Shown in pieces: positions 41,944 through 50,595 of a stretch of 64,000 nucleotides of DNA. The position numbers and the translations under genes were made by a program. Source of the DNA: Agathobaculum hominis (GTDB taxonomy: Bacteria > Bacillota > Clostridia > Oscillospirales > Butyricicoccaceae). The notes under the pieces were generated by a model. That model was not told the DNA's origin. It did not search any database and worked only from the letters and a program-made list of their open reading frames with translations. Location: positions 124,001-188,000 of the forward strand of contig NZ_JACOPK010000004.1 of the NCBI RefSeq assembly GCF_014288055.1, read 5' to 3'. Position 1 is the first letter of the stretch, and each line of letters starts with the position of its first letter.

Positions 41944-42382
41944 ACGTCGTCACCTCCTCACTCTCTCCGGTGTGCAGCCGCACCGTGAAGCGTACCTCCA
42001 CGCCGCGCCGCACGCGCGTAAACTTAAAACTGTCAAGTGACCGGATAGCCGAACAGAACGCGGCGGTCTCTCGCACGTTGCGCTCAATCTCGGCAAAAAT
42101 CCAGCCCTCCGGCACGCGCCGGTCAAGGCTGACCGCCTCCACGCCCGGCTGGGTCGTGCCACTCGTCCGGTAGATTGGGATTGCACCCGGTTTCTGGCGC
42201 AGCATCAGCTCAAGCCACTGCTTGACCGCCTCAATGCCCTGCCGCTCGACCAGAGCGCCGTCGATCAGCTGAAAACTGCCCGAGCGTCCGTCCTCATGGA
42301 ACACAAACTCCGGAGAGCGCCCAATGCTCTCCGCGACCTGCGCGGGCAGCTCCTCCGGGATAACCGGAAACACATCGGCCAT
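41930..42382 (-). CDS. Baseplate protein (DUF2634, XkdS-like)
   Basis: About 150 residues with the DUF2634 pattern: FVFHEDGRSGSFQLIDGALVERQGIEAVKQWLELMLRQ, then IPIYRT and a C-terminal VRRGVEVRFTVRLHTGESEEV strand region. It is the gp25-like wedge component of PBSX-type myophages. It overlaps the gpJ start by 14 bp. A start at the first of two closely spaced Met codons is possible. Confidence 0.85.
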   Translation of the reverse strand: MADVFPVIPEELPAQVAESIGRSPEFVFHEDGRSGSFQLIDGALVERQGIEAVKQWLELMLRQKPGAIPIYRTSGTTQPGVEAVSLDRRVPEGWIFAEIERNVRETAAFCSAIRSLDSFKFTRVRRGVEVRFTVRLHTGESEEVTTFVSE

Positions 42383-42394
42383 AGCCGACACCTC

Positions 42395-42658
42395 CTATAA
42401 AGAATCTAAAACCAGCAGCTCACTGCCTTGCAGAATGGCCGCCGCCTGCATGCCGACCTTCCACGTTTTGCTCTTTGCCGTGGCGGTCATAATCAGGCCA
42501 TCTCCCGTGCTGAACTGAAATTCCTTACTTACCACAGAAAAAATCAACTTGGGCGTTACCTGCAAGACCTCGGCACGATACCAGCCTTTGGGTAGGCTCT
42601 TTGCCGCTTTTCTCGCGGTGTTCTTGATGGCCAAAGCCATCTCTGTATCCCATGCCAC
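42395..42658 (-). CDS. Small baseplate protein (DUF2577-like, XkdR)
   Basis: About 87 residues: a basic amphipathic helix (MALAIKNTARKAAKSLPKG), then a small OB-like beta domain (YRAEVLQVTPKLIFSVVSKEFQFSTGDGLIMT-KVGMQAAAILQGSELLVLDSL), matching the DUF2577 proteins found between XkdQ and XkdS homologues. The start is uncertain: GTG codons lie 3 and 9 bases after AAAGGAG, and an ATG lies further in. Confidence 0.7.
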   Translation of the reverse strand: MAWDTEMALAIKNTARKAAKSLPKGWYRAEVLQVTPKLIFSVVSKEFQFSTGDGLIMTATAKSKTWKVGMQAAAILQGSELLVLDSL

Positions 42659-42718
42659 TGGCACGCACTCCTTTCCACATCTTCCACAGTTTTATCCACA
42701 AGCATACAATATCTTGTG

Positions 42719-44578
42719 TTATCCCCACGGAGTACAGAAACCGGACACCTCACCATAGCTGCGCGTTACGCGCTTGACGCTATTGGAGCAGTTGCCCTCC
42801 ACCGTCTCAAATGACGATGCTCCGGCAGATATTACAATACCGATATGTCGGTCGCCCTGAATCATCAGGTCACCCGCCTTGGGCTTGTAACTGCCTGCCG
42901 ATTTGTACTTGCCGCGTGATTTGAAATAGCTGCTCATATCGCCAACGTAGCCGTAGCTTGTCGGGATAGGTGCACCGGACTTATACGCACACCAGCAGAT
43001 AAAATAGACACACCACGCAACGCCGTTGTGGCCGGCCCACTGGCCGTACTTGTTGATGTCCTTGCCGGACTCCTTGTACCCGACCTCGCCCAGGGCGGTG
43101 TTGATAAACGACACCGCGCTGCCCGAGCCGCCGCCCGAGCCGCCGATGATCGCAGAGCCGTTTTTGCGTCCCCAGCGATTGCACTCGGCGTTGCTGCTCA
43201 TCAGCAGGTCAAAGTGGTAGACACCGTTCTCGATCTGGATCGCGCCGCCTCTGTCGTTGACAGTGTAGGTCGTGCCGTCAAGGCTTGTACCCGTGTCGCG
43301 GACGGTAATTTTCGTACCGAACGGCACAGACGGCGGTGCGGCGCAGGTTTTCTTCGACGGGTCGAGCCTGTTGCCCTGTGCATCCAGATAACCGCCCTCC
43401 AGCGCATTGTTGGCGGGGTAATAAGCGGTAAACAATGCCTTGACGATCGTGCCGCCCGCGCCGCTGTCGCTGCTGCCGGACAGATCGGGCAGGCCGAACA
43501 CCTGCACCTTGTCCGTGCTGGCGGCCTTGATGGCTGCCGCGTCGGTCTTACCCTCGGCGGCGGCTCGCACCTGCTCGAGCGCCGTGATTTCCAGCGCCAT
43601 TGTATGCCCTGCACCGCCGTAGTGATGCTCCACGCGCGTAACGCGGAAGTTGCCCTTGATGCCAAACGCGGGCGAGTTAAACCGCAGTACCACGCCGCTT
43701 GTCACCTCATCACAGCCCCAAATCTCGGAGATGGAGCGGGTCTGCCCTACCTTGTCGGCGTTCTTGAGCAGATTCTTGACCATCTGGCCGAGCACAGCCG
43801 TGCCGGGATTTTCCGTGACCGTTTCGATGTGCTGCATAAAGCCGTAACGCTTGATAGACGCCGCGTTGCTGGCCTGTGCGCCGATGTACGCCTTTCCGTC
43901 GTCCTCGGCAGCAATAACCACAGCGTTGCAGGTGTTCTCAATGCTGTCCTCACCGCTCACCTGACCGAGCGCCCATGTAATATCAAAGCCGGGCAAATTG
44001 TCCGCCGGACGATGGAACGCCTTGATGGGCACGGTCGGCAGCGCCTCGACCTGCAGGCCGCTGTCGTCCACACGGTGGCGGTACTGCTTGCCGGTCGCAG
44101 ACGTGCAGGTGTCCAGCACATCGCTGATAATGTCAGCGGGCGTAGAGCCGGTCCACAGCTTCGTGATCTTGGTCGGCAGGCTGCACACCTTGCCGACTGT
44201 CACGCCCGCCTTGGCACACGCCTTGCGGATGACCTGATCGGCGGCAAGGTTGTTGACCTGCAGCACGATTTCGCTCTTGTTGAGATACCACCCGCGGTCG
44301 TAGGCCGTAACACCGCCGTCCAGCGTCACCGTGATAACGATGCCGGAAAAGACCGTTTTGCCCTGATTGGTCACGCGCACCTTATCGCCCGGCGCGAGTG
44401 CCAGCTTGGGCGTGTACTTGTCCCACGGCGAGATAAACGTCTTAAACGTCAGCTCTGCCGCCAGCGTGTCAAGGTCATCGGTCAAGGTCATGCCACTCGC
44501 AAACGCAGTGATATCGCGCGGCTGTGCGCCGTCGCGGTACAGTATCAGCTTGTGGTCATCGACATATCCTGCCGCCAT
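42719..44578 (-). CDS. Tail hub protein (XkdQ/gpD-like) fused to 3D-domain and CHAP-type cell-wall hydrolase
   Basis: A 619-residue multidomain protein. Residues 1-360: XkdQ/late-control-D hub fold (LILYRDGAQPRDITAFASGMTLTDDLDTLAAELTF; the central region forms the puncture platform). Residues about 385-475: a 3D domain, with TAYYPANNALEGG, VPFGTKITVRD and TYTVNDRGGAI carrying the Asp residues. After a Gly/Ser linker, residues about 490-619: a CHAP/NlpC-like amidase with the catalytic Cys in VAWCVYFICWCAYKSG and His in GDRHIGIVIS. The tail tip therefore carries its own peptidoglycan-cutting activities for entry. It precedes the baseplate genes. Confidence 0.85.
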   Translation of the reverse strand: MAAGYVDDHKLILYRDGAQPRDITAFASGMTLTDDLDTLAAELTFKTFISPWDKYTPKLALAPGDKVRVTNQGKTVFSGIVITVTLDGGVTAYDRGWYLNKSEIVLQVNNLAADQVIRKACAKAGVTVGKVCSLPTKITKLWTGSTPADIISDVLDTCTSATGKQYRHRVDDSGLQVEALPTVPIKAFHRPADNLPGFDITWALGQVSGEDSIENTCNAVVIAAEDDGKAYIGAQASNAASIKRYGFMQHIETVTENPGTAVLGQMVKNLLKNADKVGQTRSISEIWGCDEVTSGVVLRFNSPAFGIKGNFRVTRVEHHYGGAGHTMALEITALEQVRAAAEGKTDAAAIKAASTDKVQVFGLPDLSGSSDSGAGGTIVKALFTAYYPANNALEGGYLDAQGNRLDPSKKTCAAPPSVPFGTKITVRDTGTSLDGTTYTVNDRGGAIQIENGVYHFDLLMSSNAECNRWGRKNGSAIIGGSGGGSGSAVSFINTALGEVGYKESGKDINKYGQWAGHNGVAWCVYFICWCAYKSGAPIPTSYGYVGDMSSYFKSRGKYKSAGSYKPKAGDLMIQGDRHIGIVISAGASSFETVEGNCSNSVKRVTRSYGEVSGFCTPWG

Positions 44579-44590
44579 CGGCGCACCTCC

Positions 44591-45007
44591 TCATTTGATA
44601 AACTTGTATTCTGTGACGGCAATGCTGTACTCCAGATCGCCGTTTTTTCGCACGGTGACGTCAAAGCTGTCCACCGTCACCGGCATGTTAAGCCGTGCCG
44701 CGCCCTTGCTGTCGAGCACGATCAGCCGGAACGGCACCTTCTTGTCGCGCCATCGGCTCAGAAAATCGACATACGCCCAACCATCTGCAGATGCCTCGGA
44801 CGGCATGAACGAGTACCGGCGTACCGGCAGCAGCGCCGTCCACTCCATGTGCCGCAGACTAAGCGTGCCGATGCGTCGATAGTCGCGGCTCAGGCCCTCG
44901 TAGGTCTCGTGGTGCTGCTCCGGCTGTGGAATCGGGAAATCCGGCGGACAGTGCGGCAGCGTCCAAACCTCTTCATTGTTGTTTACGCTGAAAATAATCT
45001 TGTACAC
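44591..45007 (-). CDS. Tail/baseplate hub-associated protein (XkdP position)
   Basis: A 138-residue protein between the tape measure and the hub, where PBSX-type phages carry XkdP (a LysM-linked tail protein). WTLPHCPPDFPIPQPEQHHETYEGL is a common opening in such proteins; the remainder includes WAYVDFLSRWRDKKVPFRLIVLD and a beta-rich end. No LysM repeat is apparent. Function is inferred from place and pattern. Confidence 0.65.
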   Translation of the reverse strand: MYKIIFSVNNNEEVWTLPHCPPDFPIPQPEQHHETYEGLSRDYRRIGTLSLRHMEWTALLPVRRYSFMPSEASADGWAYVDFLSRWRDKKVPFRLIVLDSKGAARLNMPVTVDSFDVTVRKNGDLEYSIAVTEYKFIK

Positions 45008-45020
45008 TTACCGCACCTCC

Positions 45021-46928
45021 TTATGTGTTGCCGAGCGCCGCCAGCACCTTGCGGCCGACATATGCGCCGACCTGTTCGGTATACTCCCGGTTGCCGATCA
45101 CGTTGCCCTGGATGGTGACGTTGACCGTCACGCTCCGACCGCCCGCCGCCTTGACAGATACATCATGCGGGATGATCTGCGTGCCGCTTGGCAGGTTCAT
45201 AATCTCGCCGCCGCGCTCGTTGACGCGGGTCAGACCGCCGCGCCAGTAGGGCGTGCCCATGGCATTGCCGTCCAGCTGATCGGCAACCCATGACACGGCG
45301 CTCTTGCCGCCCTTGTAGATGGAGCCGAGAATCGGCACACTCTCGATCTTCTGGTTAAGCCACGAGAAGAAGCCCGCGACCTTTTCCTTAGCAGCCGAAA
45401 AAGCGCCCGTGATACTGTCCCTGATGCCGCCGAACGCTGTTTTTATGCTGTTCCATACCTCTCCGGCCTTGGCCTTTACGGTGTCCCAGTTCTTATACAG
45501 CGCCACACCTGCGGCCACAACAGCTGCCAGGCCGAGCACGATCCAACCTATCGGCGTTGCTACAAATGCAGCGTTCAAAGCCCACTGGGCGGCCGTCAGA
45601 GCGGCAGTTGCACCGGTGGCCACGCCGGATGCTACGGCACTGGCAACCATGCCTGCTTTGTTGACAACCATCATGGCGGTATTATGGATCCACGCAGCAG
45701 ATTCTACGCCCTTGGCGGTCACCAGCTTCCACACGGTCTTTATAAACCCGCCGATCGTCTGTCCGGCAGAGATTATGCCGGCAACAAAACTAAACACCTG
45801 TCCAATGCCCCACATGACAGCCAGCTTTTTCAGCGTGCCGATCAGCGTATCCGAGTTGTCGCGCACCCACTGCAGTGCCTCTCCGGCCTTTTGCAGTGCC
45901 CGTGCGAACTGCTCATCGAACTGCTTCTGCAGCGAACTTAAATCGAGCCCTTCAATCCACTGTCCGAATGCTTCTGCCTTTCGCTGCACCCAATCCAGCA
46001 TAGAGCCGGAGCGGATGGAACCGTCCTCGGCGGCACCGGCCAGCACCCACAGCTGATTTTTAACCTTGGCGCTGGTATCGCCAACCTTAGCGAGCATCTC
46101 GTCTAAGGTTGCGTGGTTACGTCGTGCGTTAATAACCTGCTGATTGTTTGCATAGTAGCTGTCGGCGGCCTTGTCATAGGTCTTGGAGAGCGTATCAACA
46201 ATCAGTTTCTGACGGGCACTTTCGTCCGAGCAGTTCTGCAGCGCGAGGTTGAAAAAGTCCTCTGCGCTTGCGGCTGACTTAACAGCCTCATTCCATTTCT
46301 TGTTGGCTTCGGTATCAGCCTTGAGTGCAACACCAAACTTCTCGCCTTCCTTGGTGGCCCAGTTGATAGCATCCGCAAAAACGCCTGTGATCTGACCGGT
46401 TCGTGCAGTCTCATTGGCCGACTCTACCAGACCCTCGATCGGCAGCGAATCGCCAAATGTGCCGTGCACGCCTGCGGCAATGCGCGTCCACTTGGTTACC
46501 TCTTCATCATTCTTCGCCATGTTTGCGAGCAGCTGAGAAGCCTCAGTCGCAGTGTCTGTATCGCCAAGAATGGCGTAGAAATTACGATAGCTCTTTCGAG
46601 CCGTGTCTGCGGAAAGACCTGCCGCCTGGAATCCGGCGTTTAACTTGCCCTGCGCGACGCGGTATTCCTCGGTCGCGCCGTCGAGTGCAATGAACGCAGC
46701 GGTCATGCCTGCAACAGCCGCACCGGCAGCCTTGACACCCTTCTTTGCAAAATCCCCCAACGCCGTGAGCGATTTGTTCTTGAATGCGACCACCTTGCGG
46801 GTGGCCTGCATCATGCTGTCATCAATATTCTTGCCGGATTTCTTAGCCGCCTTGGCTGCCGCTACCAGACCGCCCGACATCTCATCCTTTAGCGTCAGGA
46901 CGGTATTGATTACTTTGTTTTTAGCCAT
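45021..46928 (-). CDS. Tail tape measure protein
   Basis: A 635-residue tape measure: N-terminal VINTVLTLKDEMSGGLVAAAKAAKKSGKNIDD, a long helical middle, a hydrophobic membrane-active region at about residues 385-520 (GIGQVFSFVAGIISAGQTIGG; ALNAAFVATPIGWIVLGLAAVVAAGVALYKNW) and the C-terminal INERGGEI-type end (TRVNERGGEIMNLPSGTQIIPHD). By the usual scaling of tape-measure length, the tail should be short for a myophage. Start: ATG after AGGAGG; 8-bp overlap with the frameshifted chaperone. Confidence 0.93.
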   Translation of the reverse strand: MAKNKVINTVLTLKDEMSGGLVAAAKAAKKSGKNIDDSMMQATRKVVAFKNKSLTALGDFAKKGVKAAGAAVAGMTAAFIALDGATEEYRVAQGKLNAGFQAAGLSADTARKSYRNFYAILGDTDTATEASQLLANMAKNDEEVTKWTRIAAGVHGTFGDSLPIEGLVESANETARTGQITGVFADAINWATKEGEKFGVALKADTEANKKWNEAVKSAASAEDFFNLALQNCSDESARQKLIVDTLSKTYDKAADSYYANNQQVINARRNHATLDEMLAKVGDTSAKVKNQLWVLAGAAEDGSIRSGSMLDWVQRKAEAFGQWIEGLDLSSLQKQFDEQFARALQKAGEALQWVRDNSDTLIGTLKKLAVMWGIGQVFSFVAGIISAGQTIGGFIKTVWKLVTAKGVESAAWIHNTAMMVVNKAGMVASAVASGVATGATAALTAAQWALNAAFVATPIGWIVLGLAAVVAAGVALYKNWDTVKAKAGEVWNSIKTAFGGIRDSITGAFSAAKEKVAGFFSWLNQKIESVPILGSIYKGGKSAVSWVADQLDGNAMGTPYWRGGLTRVNERGGEIMNLPSGTQIIPHDVSVKAAGGRSVTVNVTIQGNVIGNREYTEQVGAYVGRKVLAALGNT

Positions 46929-47124
46929 TTCCGTCCTCCTCCTTTGGGTTGTACGCCAGTGCAATACCGGATGCAATCAGCCACCGGTTATCCTCATACC
47001 AGCGCGCCCGGCCTTCCCGCAGCACTGCGCGGTCCGCAAGAGACATCTGCCGGATAGCTTCCGGCGTTATGCCTCTCGGTGCATAAAATGCCGCAAGGTC
47101 GAGCACCGGGTCGCGCTCGATCAG
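46921..47124 (-). CDS. Second tail-assembly chaperone segment made by -1 frameshift (gpT-like)
   Basis: An open frame of 67 codons (LIERDPVLDLAAFYAPRG-ITPEAIRQMSLADRAVLREGRARW...) with no ribosome binding site of its own. It is joined to the upstream chaperone by a slip on A-AAA-AAC (47,124-47,130), giving a fusion of about 199 residues encoded by 46,921-47,519. This is the lambda gpG/gpGT arrangement immediately upstream of a tape measure gene. Confidence 0.8.
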   Translation of the reverse strand: MIERDPVLDLAAFYAPRGITPEAIRQMSLADRAVLREGRARWYEDNRWLIASGIALAYNPKEEDGNG

Positions 47125-47519
47125 TTTTTTACGGTGTCGGCCCTCGCAGTGTCCGGCGTGTTGTTATCGCGCGGACCGATCAGGCCGAGCCAGCGATACA
47201 GCTTGCCGCCCAGCTGGTCAACCTCGTACGGCTGCATCAGCGTCCAGACGGTGTCATACGGGTCGGTAACACCCAGAGTCTTGTGCAGCTCCGGATCCTG
47301 CAGATCCGGACAGCAGTCATAGATCAGACTTGCGCAGGCGCGTACCGTGTCTGCCGCACTCTCGGACAGCATGGCTTCGGCATAGCTCAGCTTGGCATCC
47401 ACGCTCGGCTGTACAAAGGTCAGCATTTCGCCGGCCACTTCAAACTGCTTTGCGTTCTTGCGGTCCTTTGCGCGCTGCTCGGCTTTTGCCGCCAGCGCGT
47501 CCAGTAACTTCTTGTCCAC
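47121..47519 (-). CDS. Tail assembly chaperone (XkdN/gpG-like)
   Basis: A 132-residue protein with a charged helical start (KKLLDALAAKAEQRAKDRKNAKQFEV), followed by FVQPSVDAKLSYAEAML and an acidic end. Position (after tail tube, before tape measure) and size match XkdN/gpG chaperones, which coat the tape measure during tail assembly. It ends T-V-K-N with the stop directly after a slippery heptamer, so a minority of ribosomes should continue into the -1 frame. Confidence 0.82.
   Translation of the reverse strand: MDKKLLDALAAKAEQRAKDRKNAKQFEVAGEMLTFVQPSVDAKLSYAEAMLSESAADTVRACASLIYDCCPDLQDPELHKTLGVTDPYDTVWTLMQPYEVDQLGGKLYRWLGLIGPRDNNTPDTARADTVKN
47124..47130 (-). promoter_or_regulatory. Slippery heptamer A AAA AAC for programmed -1 frameshifting
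   Basis: In the zero frame the codons are GTA-AAA-AAC-TGA, so the heptamer is in the correct X-XXY-YYZ register and is followed at once by the stop codon. Slipping back one base reads CTG-ATC-GAG and opens 67 further codons. Confidence 0.85.
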
Positions 47520-47532
47520 GCTTTACGCCTCC

Positions 47533-47961
47533 TTAAATCGTCTCAAGAACCTCGAAGTGACCGAACTTGAACGGCACTTCCTCCTCGATCTTGCTCTTCT
47601 TCGCGAACTTGGCGAGATATATCTCGTCGATGGTCACATCGCTGTACGCGACGCGCTCGACCTTGTTCGTGCCCTTCTGCTCGAGGGCGGTGATAATGGT
47701 CATCGTCGGCATTTCGCCGGTCTGGAAGGCGTCCGCCATCAGCTTCAGCACATCCGAGTCGATCTTGAGGACCGTAAACGAGCCCTCGCCGGAATAACCG
47801 TTGTAAATGCGATAAGTCGCAGAGTCGCCGCAGTTGTTGATCTCTTCAAAGTCGCCGGTGACCTTCGCCTCCACGCTCTGCAGCGTGGAAAGGCGCTTGC
47901 CGTTGAACCACATATTGCCCTGATTGGAATGGAGCACGCGGTTCGGATTAAAATCAGCCAT
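47533..47961 (-). CDS. Phage tail tube protein (XkdM-like)
   Basis: A 142-residue tail core protein: RVLHSNQGNMWFNGKRLSTLQSVEAKVTGDFEEINNCGDSATYRIYNGYSGEGSFTVLKID is the standard pattern of the XkdM (phage_tail_tube 2) family that forms the inner tube. It lies 12 bp after the sheath gene, in the expected sheath-tube order. Confidence 0.93.
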   Translation of the reverse strand: MADFNPNRVLHSNQGNMWFNGKRLSTLQSVEAKVTGDFEEINNCGDSATYRIYNGYSGEGSFTVLKIDSDVLKLMADAFQTGEMPTMTIITALEQKGTNKVERVAYSDVTIDEIYLAKFAKKSKIEEEVPFKFGHFEVLETI

Positions 47962-47973
47962 AAGTACCTCCTG

Positions 47974-49074
47974 TTACGCCATCGTAATCGGCATGATGAG
48001 ATCGGTCATCGAGTTCAGGATCTTGACATTTGCGGTCAGGTAAACCGTTCTCTTAAACGGGTTGGCCTTGACCGTGTCGTCGTCCCAGCTCTCCGCCTCG
48101 CTCTTGCCGGATGCCACCCATGCGGCTCTCTGCGCATCTACATCGATCATTGCAGCATTCGCATAATCCGGATCAAGGATTGTCTGCTGCATAAGCTGAC
48201 GGAAATAGCTGCTGTTGAGTGCATTTACGAGCATCATCTGATTATCCCGCGAGTTTCTGTAGTTGCCGAGGTAGGTCTCGCGGAATGTCGCCGCAATATC
48301 GTCCTTTATCATATCCATGGCCTCGACGGTCTCGATCAGGCACATATCCTCAGTGCGCGTCTTGCCATCCGTGGTCGTCATGGAGTTGATGCCCTGTGCG
48401 ATACGCACAGTATTGTCCTCGCTGTTAACAAGGATAAACTTGCCGGTGCCAAGCGCCGCATCGTTGTCCTCGACCTCCTGCACCTCTTTCAGATTAGAGC
48501 ACTGGTAGTTGGTGCTGCCTCTCTTGACGTTGCAGACGGCGAAAATGCCGACAAGGCTCGGCAGATACGCTACGCCGTCCTTCTCCCCGCGATCATCGGA
48601 GAACGTGACCTTTTCGTTCACGAAATTGACCACGTGCATATCATCCGGCAGGGTCGTGAGGCCATAGCAGACCGCCTTGTAGGTTTTCTTCTTGGTGTTG
48701 TCCTGCGTTTTGACCCACGCGGCAAGCGCCAGACCGTCAGCGGCACTCTGACCGGCGATGGTCAGCCAGCCGGTCTTCACGGTGCGGCTGATCTCCGCAA
48801 GCGTGTCGGCGAGTGCGCCGTCCGAATCCGCGCGGAACACGTGCGCCTGATACGGCGCAAAGCCGAGCAGGTCGCAGATAGCAGCGTAATTGTCTGCGGT
48901 GTACAGGCTCTCGTCCGCCTGCGCGGCAGACAGGTCGCTGTACTGCTTGTGCGTGAAGCTCTTATCCGTATCGTCGCGCACGATCAGGATTGCGATGCCG
49001 CGTTCCGAGCGGTCAATGAGCGACACAGCTCTCTGCTCAAAACTGATTTCGATTTTCGGCATTGTAATTGCCAT
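47974..49074 (-). CDS. Phage contractile tail sheath protein (XkdK-like)
   Basis: A 366-residue sheath protein: MPKIEISFEQRAVSLIDRSERGIAILIVRDD at the start; the central LVNSEDNTVRIAQGINSMTTTDGKT segment and the C-terminal VYLTANVKILNSMTDLIMPI end are characteristic of Firmicutes sheath proteins. Its presence makes this a myovirus-type phage. The true start is the ATG after GAGGAGGAG; about 23 residues of the longer frame belong to the neighbouring gene. Confidence 0.94.
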   Translation of the reverse strand: MAITMPKIEISFEQRAVSLIDRSERGIAILIVRDDTDKSFTHKQYSDLSAAQADESLYTADNYAAICDLLGFAPYQAHVFRADSDGALADTLAEISRTVKTGWLTIAGQSAADGLALAAWVKTQDNTKKKTYKAVCYGLTTLPDDMHVVNFVNEKVTFSDDRGEKDGVAYLPSLVGIFAVCNVKRGSTNYQCSNLKEVQEVEDNDAALGTGKFILVNSEDNTVRIAQGINSMTTTDGKTRTEDMCLIETVEAMDMIKDDIAATFRETYLGNYRNSRDNQMMLVNALNSSYFRQLMQQTILDPDYANAAMIDVDAQRAAWVASGKSEAESWDDDTVKANPFKRTVYLTANVKILNSMTDLIMPITMA

Positions 49075-49091
49075 TGGTTTTACTCCTCCTC

Positions 49092-49505
49092 TCAGTATTC
49101 GAGGGCTTCCATCATGTCTCCGGTTTCGGCGGCGCTCTCGCACCAGCTGAGTGCAAACTGGAGCACCAGCACACCGAGCGATATGGTCGTGCTGACCGTA
49201 TCGTCCGGCACCAGCACGATCTCGCCGGTGTCGATACCGGTTTCAAGTGCGGCGATCAGGCGTTCCGCCATCTCACTGCACTCCTCGAGGTACTCCACCC
49301 GCTCGGCGGGATAGTACCAAACGTCCACGTCGATCGACCGCTCCCGCGCACCGCCGCAGGCGGCGTTTCCCTCGGCCGGGAAAATGTCGATTTTGAAGGA
49401 CGGACGCACCACGGGTTTATCGGTGTCCGATTTGGACACCGGAACACCGGGTGCTGCTTGCTTTAACAGCGCGGTCAGTGCCGCGCGTACTTCTCGAATT
49501 GTCAT
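49092..49505 (-). CDS. Tail completion/terminator-like protein (DUF6838-type)
   Basis: A 137-residue protein in the XkdJ/tail-terminator position (between gp10-like and sheath). IDVDVWYYPAERVEYLEECSEMAERLIAALE and the C-terminal VSTTISLGVLVLQFALSW fit small tail-terminator folds. Palindrome copy 4 lies in codons for P-V-S-K-S-D-T. Assignment rests on position and pattern. Confidence 0.65.
   Translation of the reverse strand: MTIREVRAALTALLKQAAPGVPVSKSDTDKPVVRPSFKIDIFPAEGNAACGGARERSIDVDVWYYPAERVEYLEECSEMAERLIAALETGIDTGEIVLVPDDTVSTTISLGVLVLQFALSWCESAAETGDMMEALEY
49422..49440. repeat. 19-bp dispersed palindrome, copy 4
   Basis: GGTGTCCGATTTGGACACC inside the tail-terminator-like gene; both arms GGTGTCC/GGACACC are perfectly complementary. 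Confidence 0.85.
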
Positions 49506-49972
49506 ATTTTATCTATCAACTCGTCGATTACATCTTCACAAGCCGAAGCAAATTCCGGTTCAAACTCCTCCTGCGCTTTCTCAAAAACGCCGAAGCCCTT
49601 AACCTCACCGACCTTGCGGCCGATGCCTTTGCCGGGGATTACGCCGCGACCATTGCCCTCCCCCTTTCCGGGATTGACAGTCTGCTCATGACCTTCTTCA
49701 ATCAAGTGTGCATGCGGCGCATTTGAATAGACACGGACACTCATGGCGTTAGCATTTGCCTCAGTCCACACCTTGCCGCGTTTGATGCGCTTGTTGTAGT
49801 TGCCGGTGTGCTGTTTGATGCCGAGCGCCCGTACCTTTGCTTTGGTCTTGCGTTTGAGCTTGTTGCCCTGCTTCTGCAAAAACTTTCTTTGAGTCTTGCT
49901 GGCCTCTTTTGAAGCGAGAATGAGCTTTTCAGAAAAGCCATACAGCTCGGAAATGTCAAATCCGTCACGCAT
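49502..49972 (-). CDS. HK97 gp10-like head-tail completion protein
   Basis: About 156 residues, very basic (QRKFLQKQGNKLKRKTKAKVRALGIKQHTGNYNKRIKRG) with VRVYSNAPHAHLIEEGHE, the motif shared by HK97 gp10-family neck proteins. It overlaps the sheath-side gene by 4 bp and the head-closure gene by 8 bp. The ATG is preferred over a TTG two codons earlier. Confidence 0.82.
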   Translation of the reverse strand: MRDGFDISELYGFSEKLILASKEASKTQRKFLQKQGNKLKRKTKAKVRALGIKQHTGNYNKRIKRGKVWTEANANAMSVRVYSNAPHAHLIEEGHEQTVNPGKGEGNGRGVIPGKGIGRKVGEVKGFGVFEKAQEEFEPEFASACEDVIDELIDKI

Positions 49973-50300
49973 CTTCAACCACCAGCTTCAGCATGACCTC
50001 CAGACGGTCGCGGCGCTTGTAATGCGGCTGCCAGTACAGCACATCGTACCGCTGACCCTCGTAAACGAAATACGTCGCCGTGGTCAGCTTGCACGAGCGC
50101 GGCCGGATGGCCAGCTTATGCGTAACCTCGGCGCGAACCGTATTGCCCGGCAGGGTTTCGTTCCTGCCGGACATGACAGTCAGCGCACCCCAGATCTTGC
50201 CGTCCTCGGTGTACTGCCAGCAGGTTTCGCCGATGTCGTTTTCAATCTGGTGCTTGTTAAACACCGTCAGGCGGTGTCTGAGATCATTGGTCAGCGCCAT
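49965..50300 (-). CDS. Phage head closure / head-tail joining protein
   Basis: A 111-residue protein: LRHRLTVFNKHQIENDIGETCWQYTEDGKIWGALTVMSGRNE, then ATYFVYEGQRYDVLYWQPHYKRRDRLEVMLK, the pattern of the SPP1 gp16/Phage_H_T_join family which closes the portal. The ATG 13 codons into the open frame has the ribosome binding site GGAGGGCG; the longer frame is the tail of the next gene. Confidence 0.82.
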   Translation of the reverse strand: MALTNDLRHRLTVFNKHQIENDIGETCWQYTEDGKIWGALTVMSGRNETLPGNTVRAEVTHKLAIRPRSCKLTTATYFVYEGQRYDVLYWQPHYKRRDRLEVMLKLVVEDA

Positions 50301-50595
50301 TTGCGCCCTCCTTTTCCGGGTATCGGCCGGACAGGGCAATATGATTGAGCAGGGTCTGCACGGTAAACGGCACCTGTGTCACGCTCGTGTCCGTGACAGG
50401 CGTGCGGTTTTCGTACCAGTGCGCCGTCAGCTGGAGCACAGCCGTGTCGAACAGCTCATCACTGTCCGACGGCGGCTCCTTGCCGGTCATATCCCGGACG
50501 GCAGTGTCTGCCGCCCGGATCAGGCTCTCAATCAGCTCGTCCTCGTCCGCATGGTCGATGTGGGCGTACAGCTTAAAGCGGTCGAGCGTCAGCAT
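50284..50595 (-). CDS. Head-tail connector protein (gp6-like)
   Basis: A 103-residue all-helical protein: LDRFKLYAHIDHADEDELIESLIRAADTAVRDMTG, then LFDTAVLQLTAHWYENRTPVTDTS, characteristic of the QLRG/gp6 connector family (adaptor binding the portal). Its start touches the capsid stop (1-bp overlap), as usual in HK97-type head operons. Confidence 0.87.
   Translation of the reverse strand: MLTLDRFKLYAHIDHADEDELIESLIRAADTAVRDMTGKEPPSDSDELFDTAVLQLTAHWYENRTPVTDTSVTQVPFTVQTLLNHIALSGRYPEKEGANGADQ

Noticed and set aside
42692..42727. TTATCCACA and TTATCCCCA, DnaA-box-like sequences between two tail genes
   Set aside because: Two sites only, one in coding sequence, in the middle of the late structural operon; a better origin candidate exists at 63,588-63,670.
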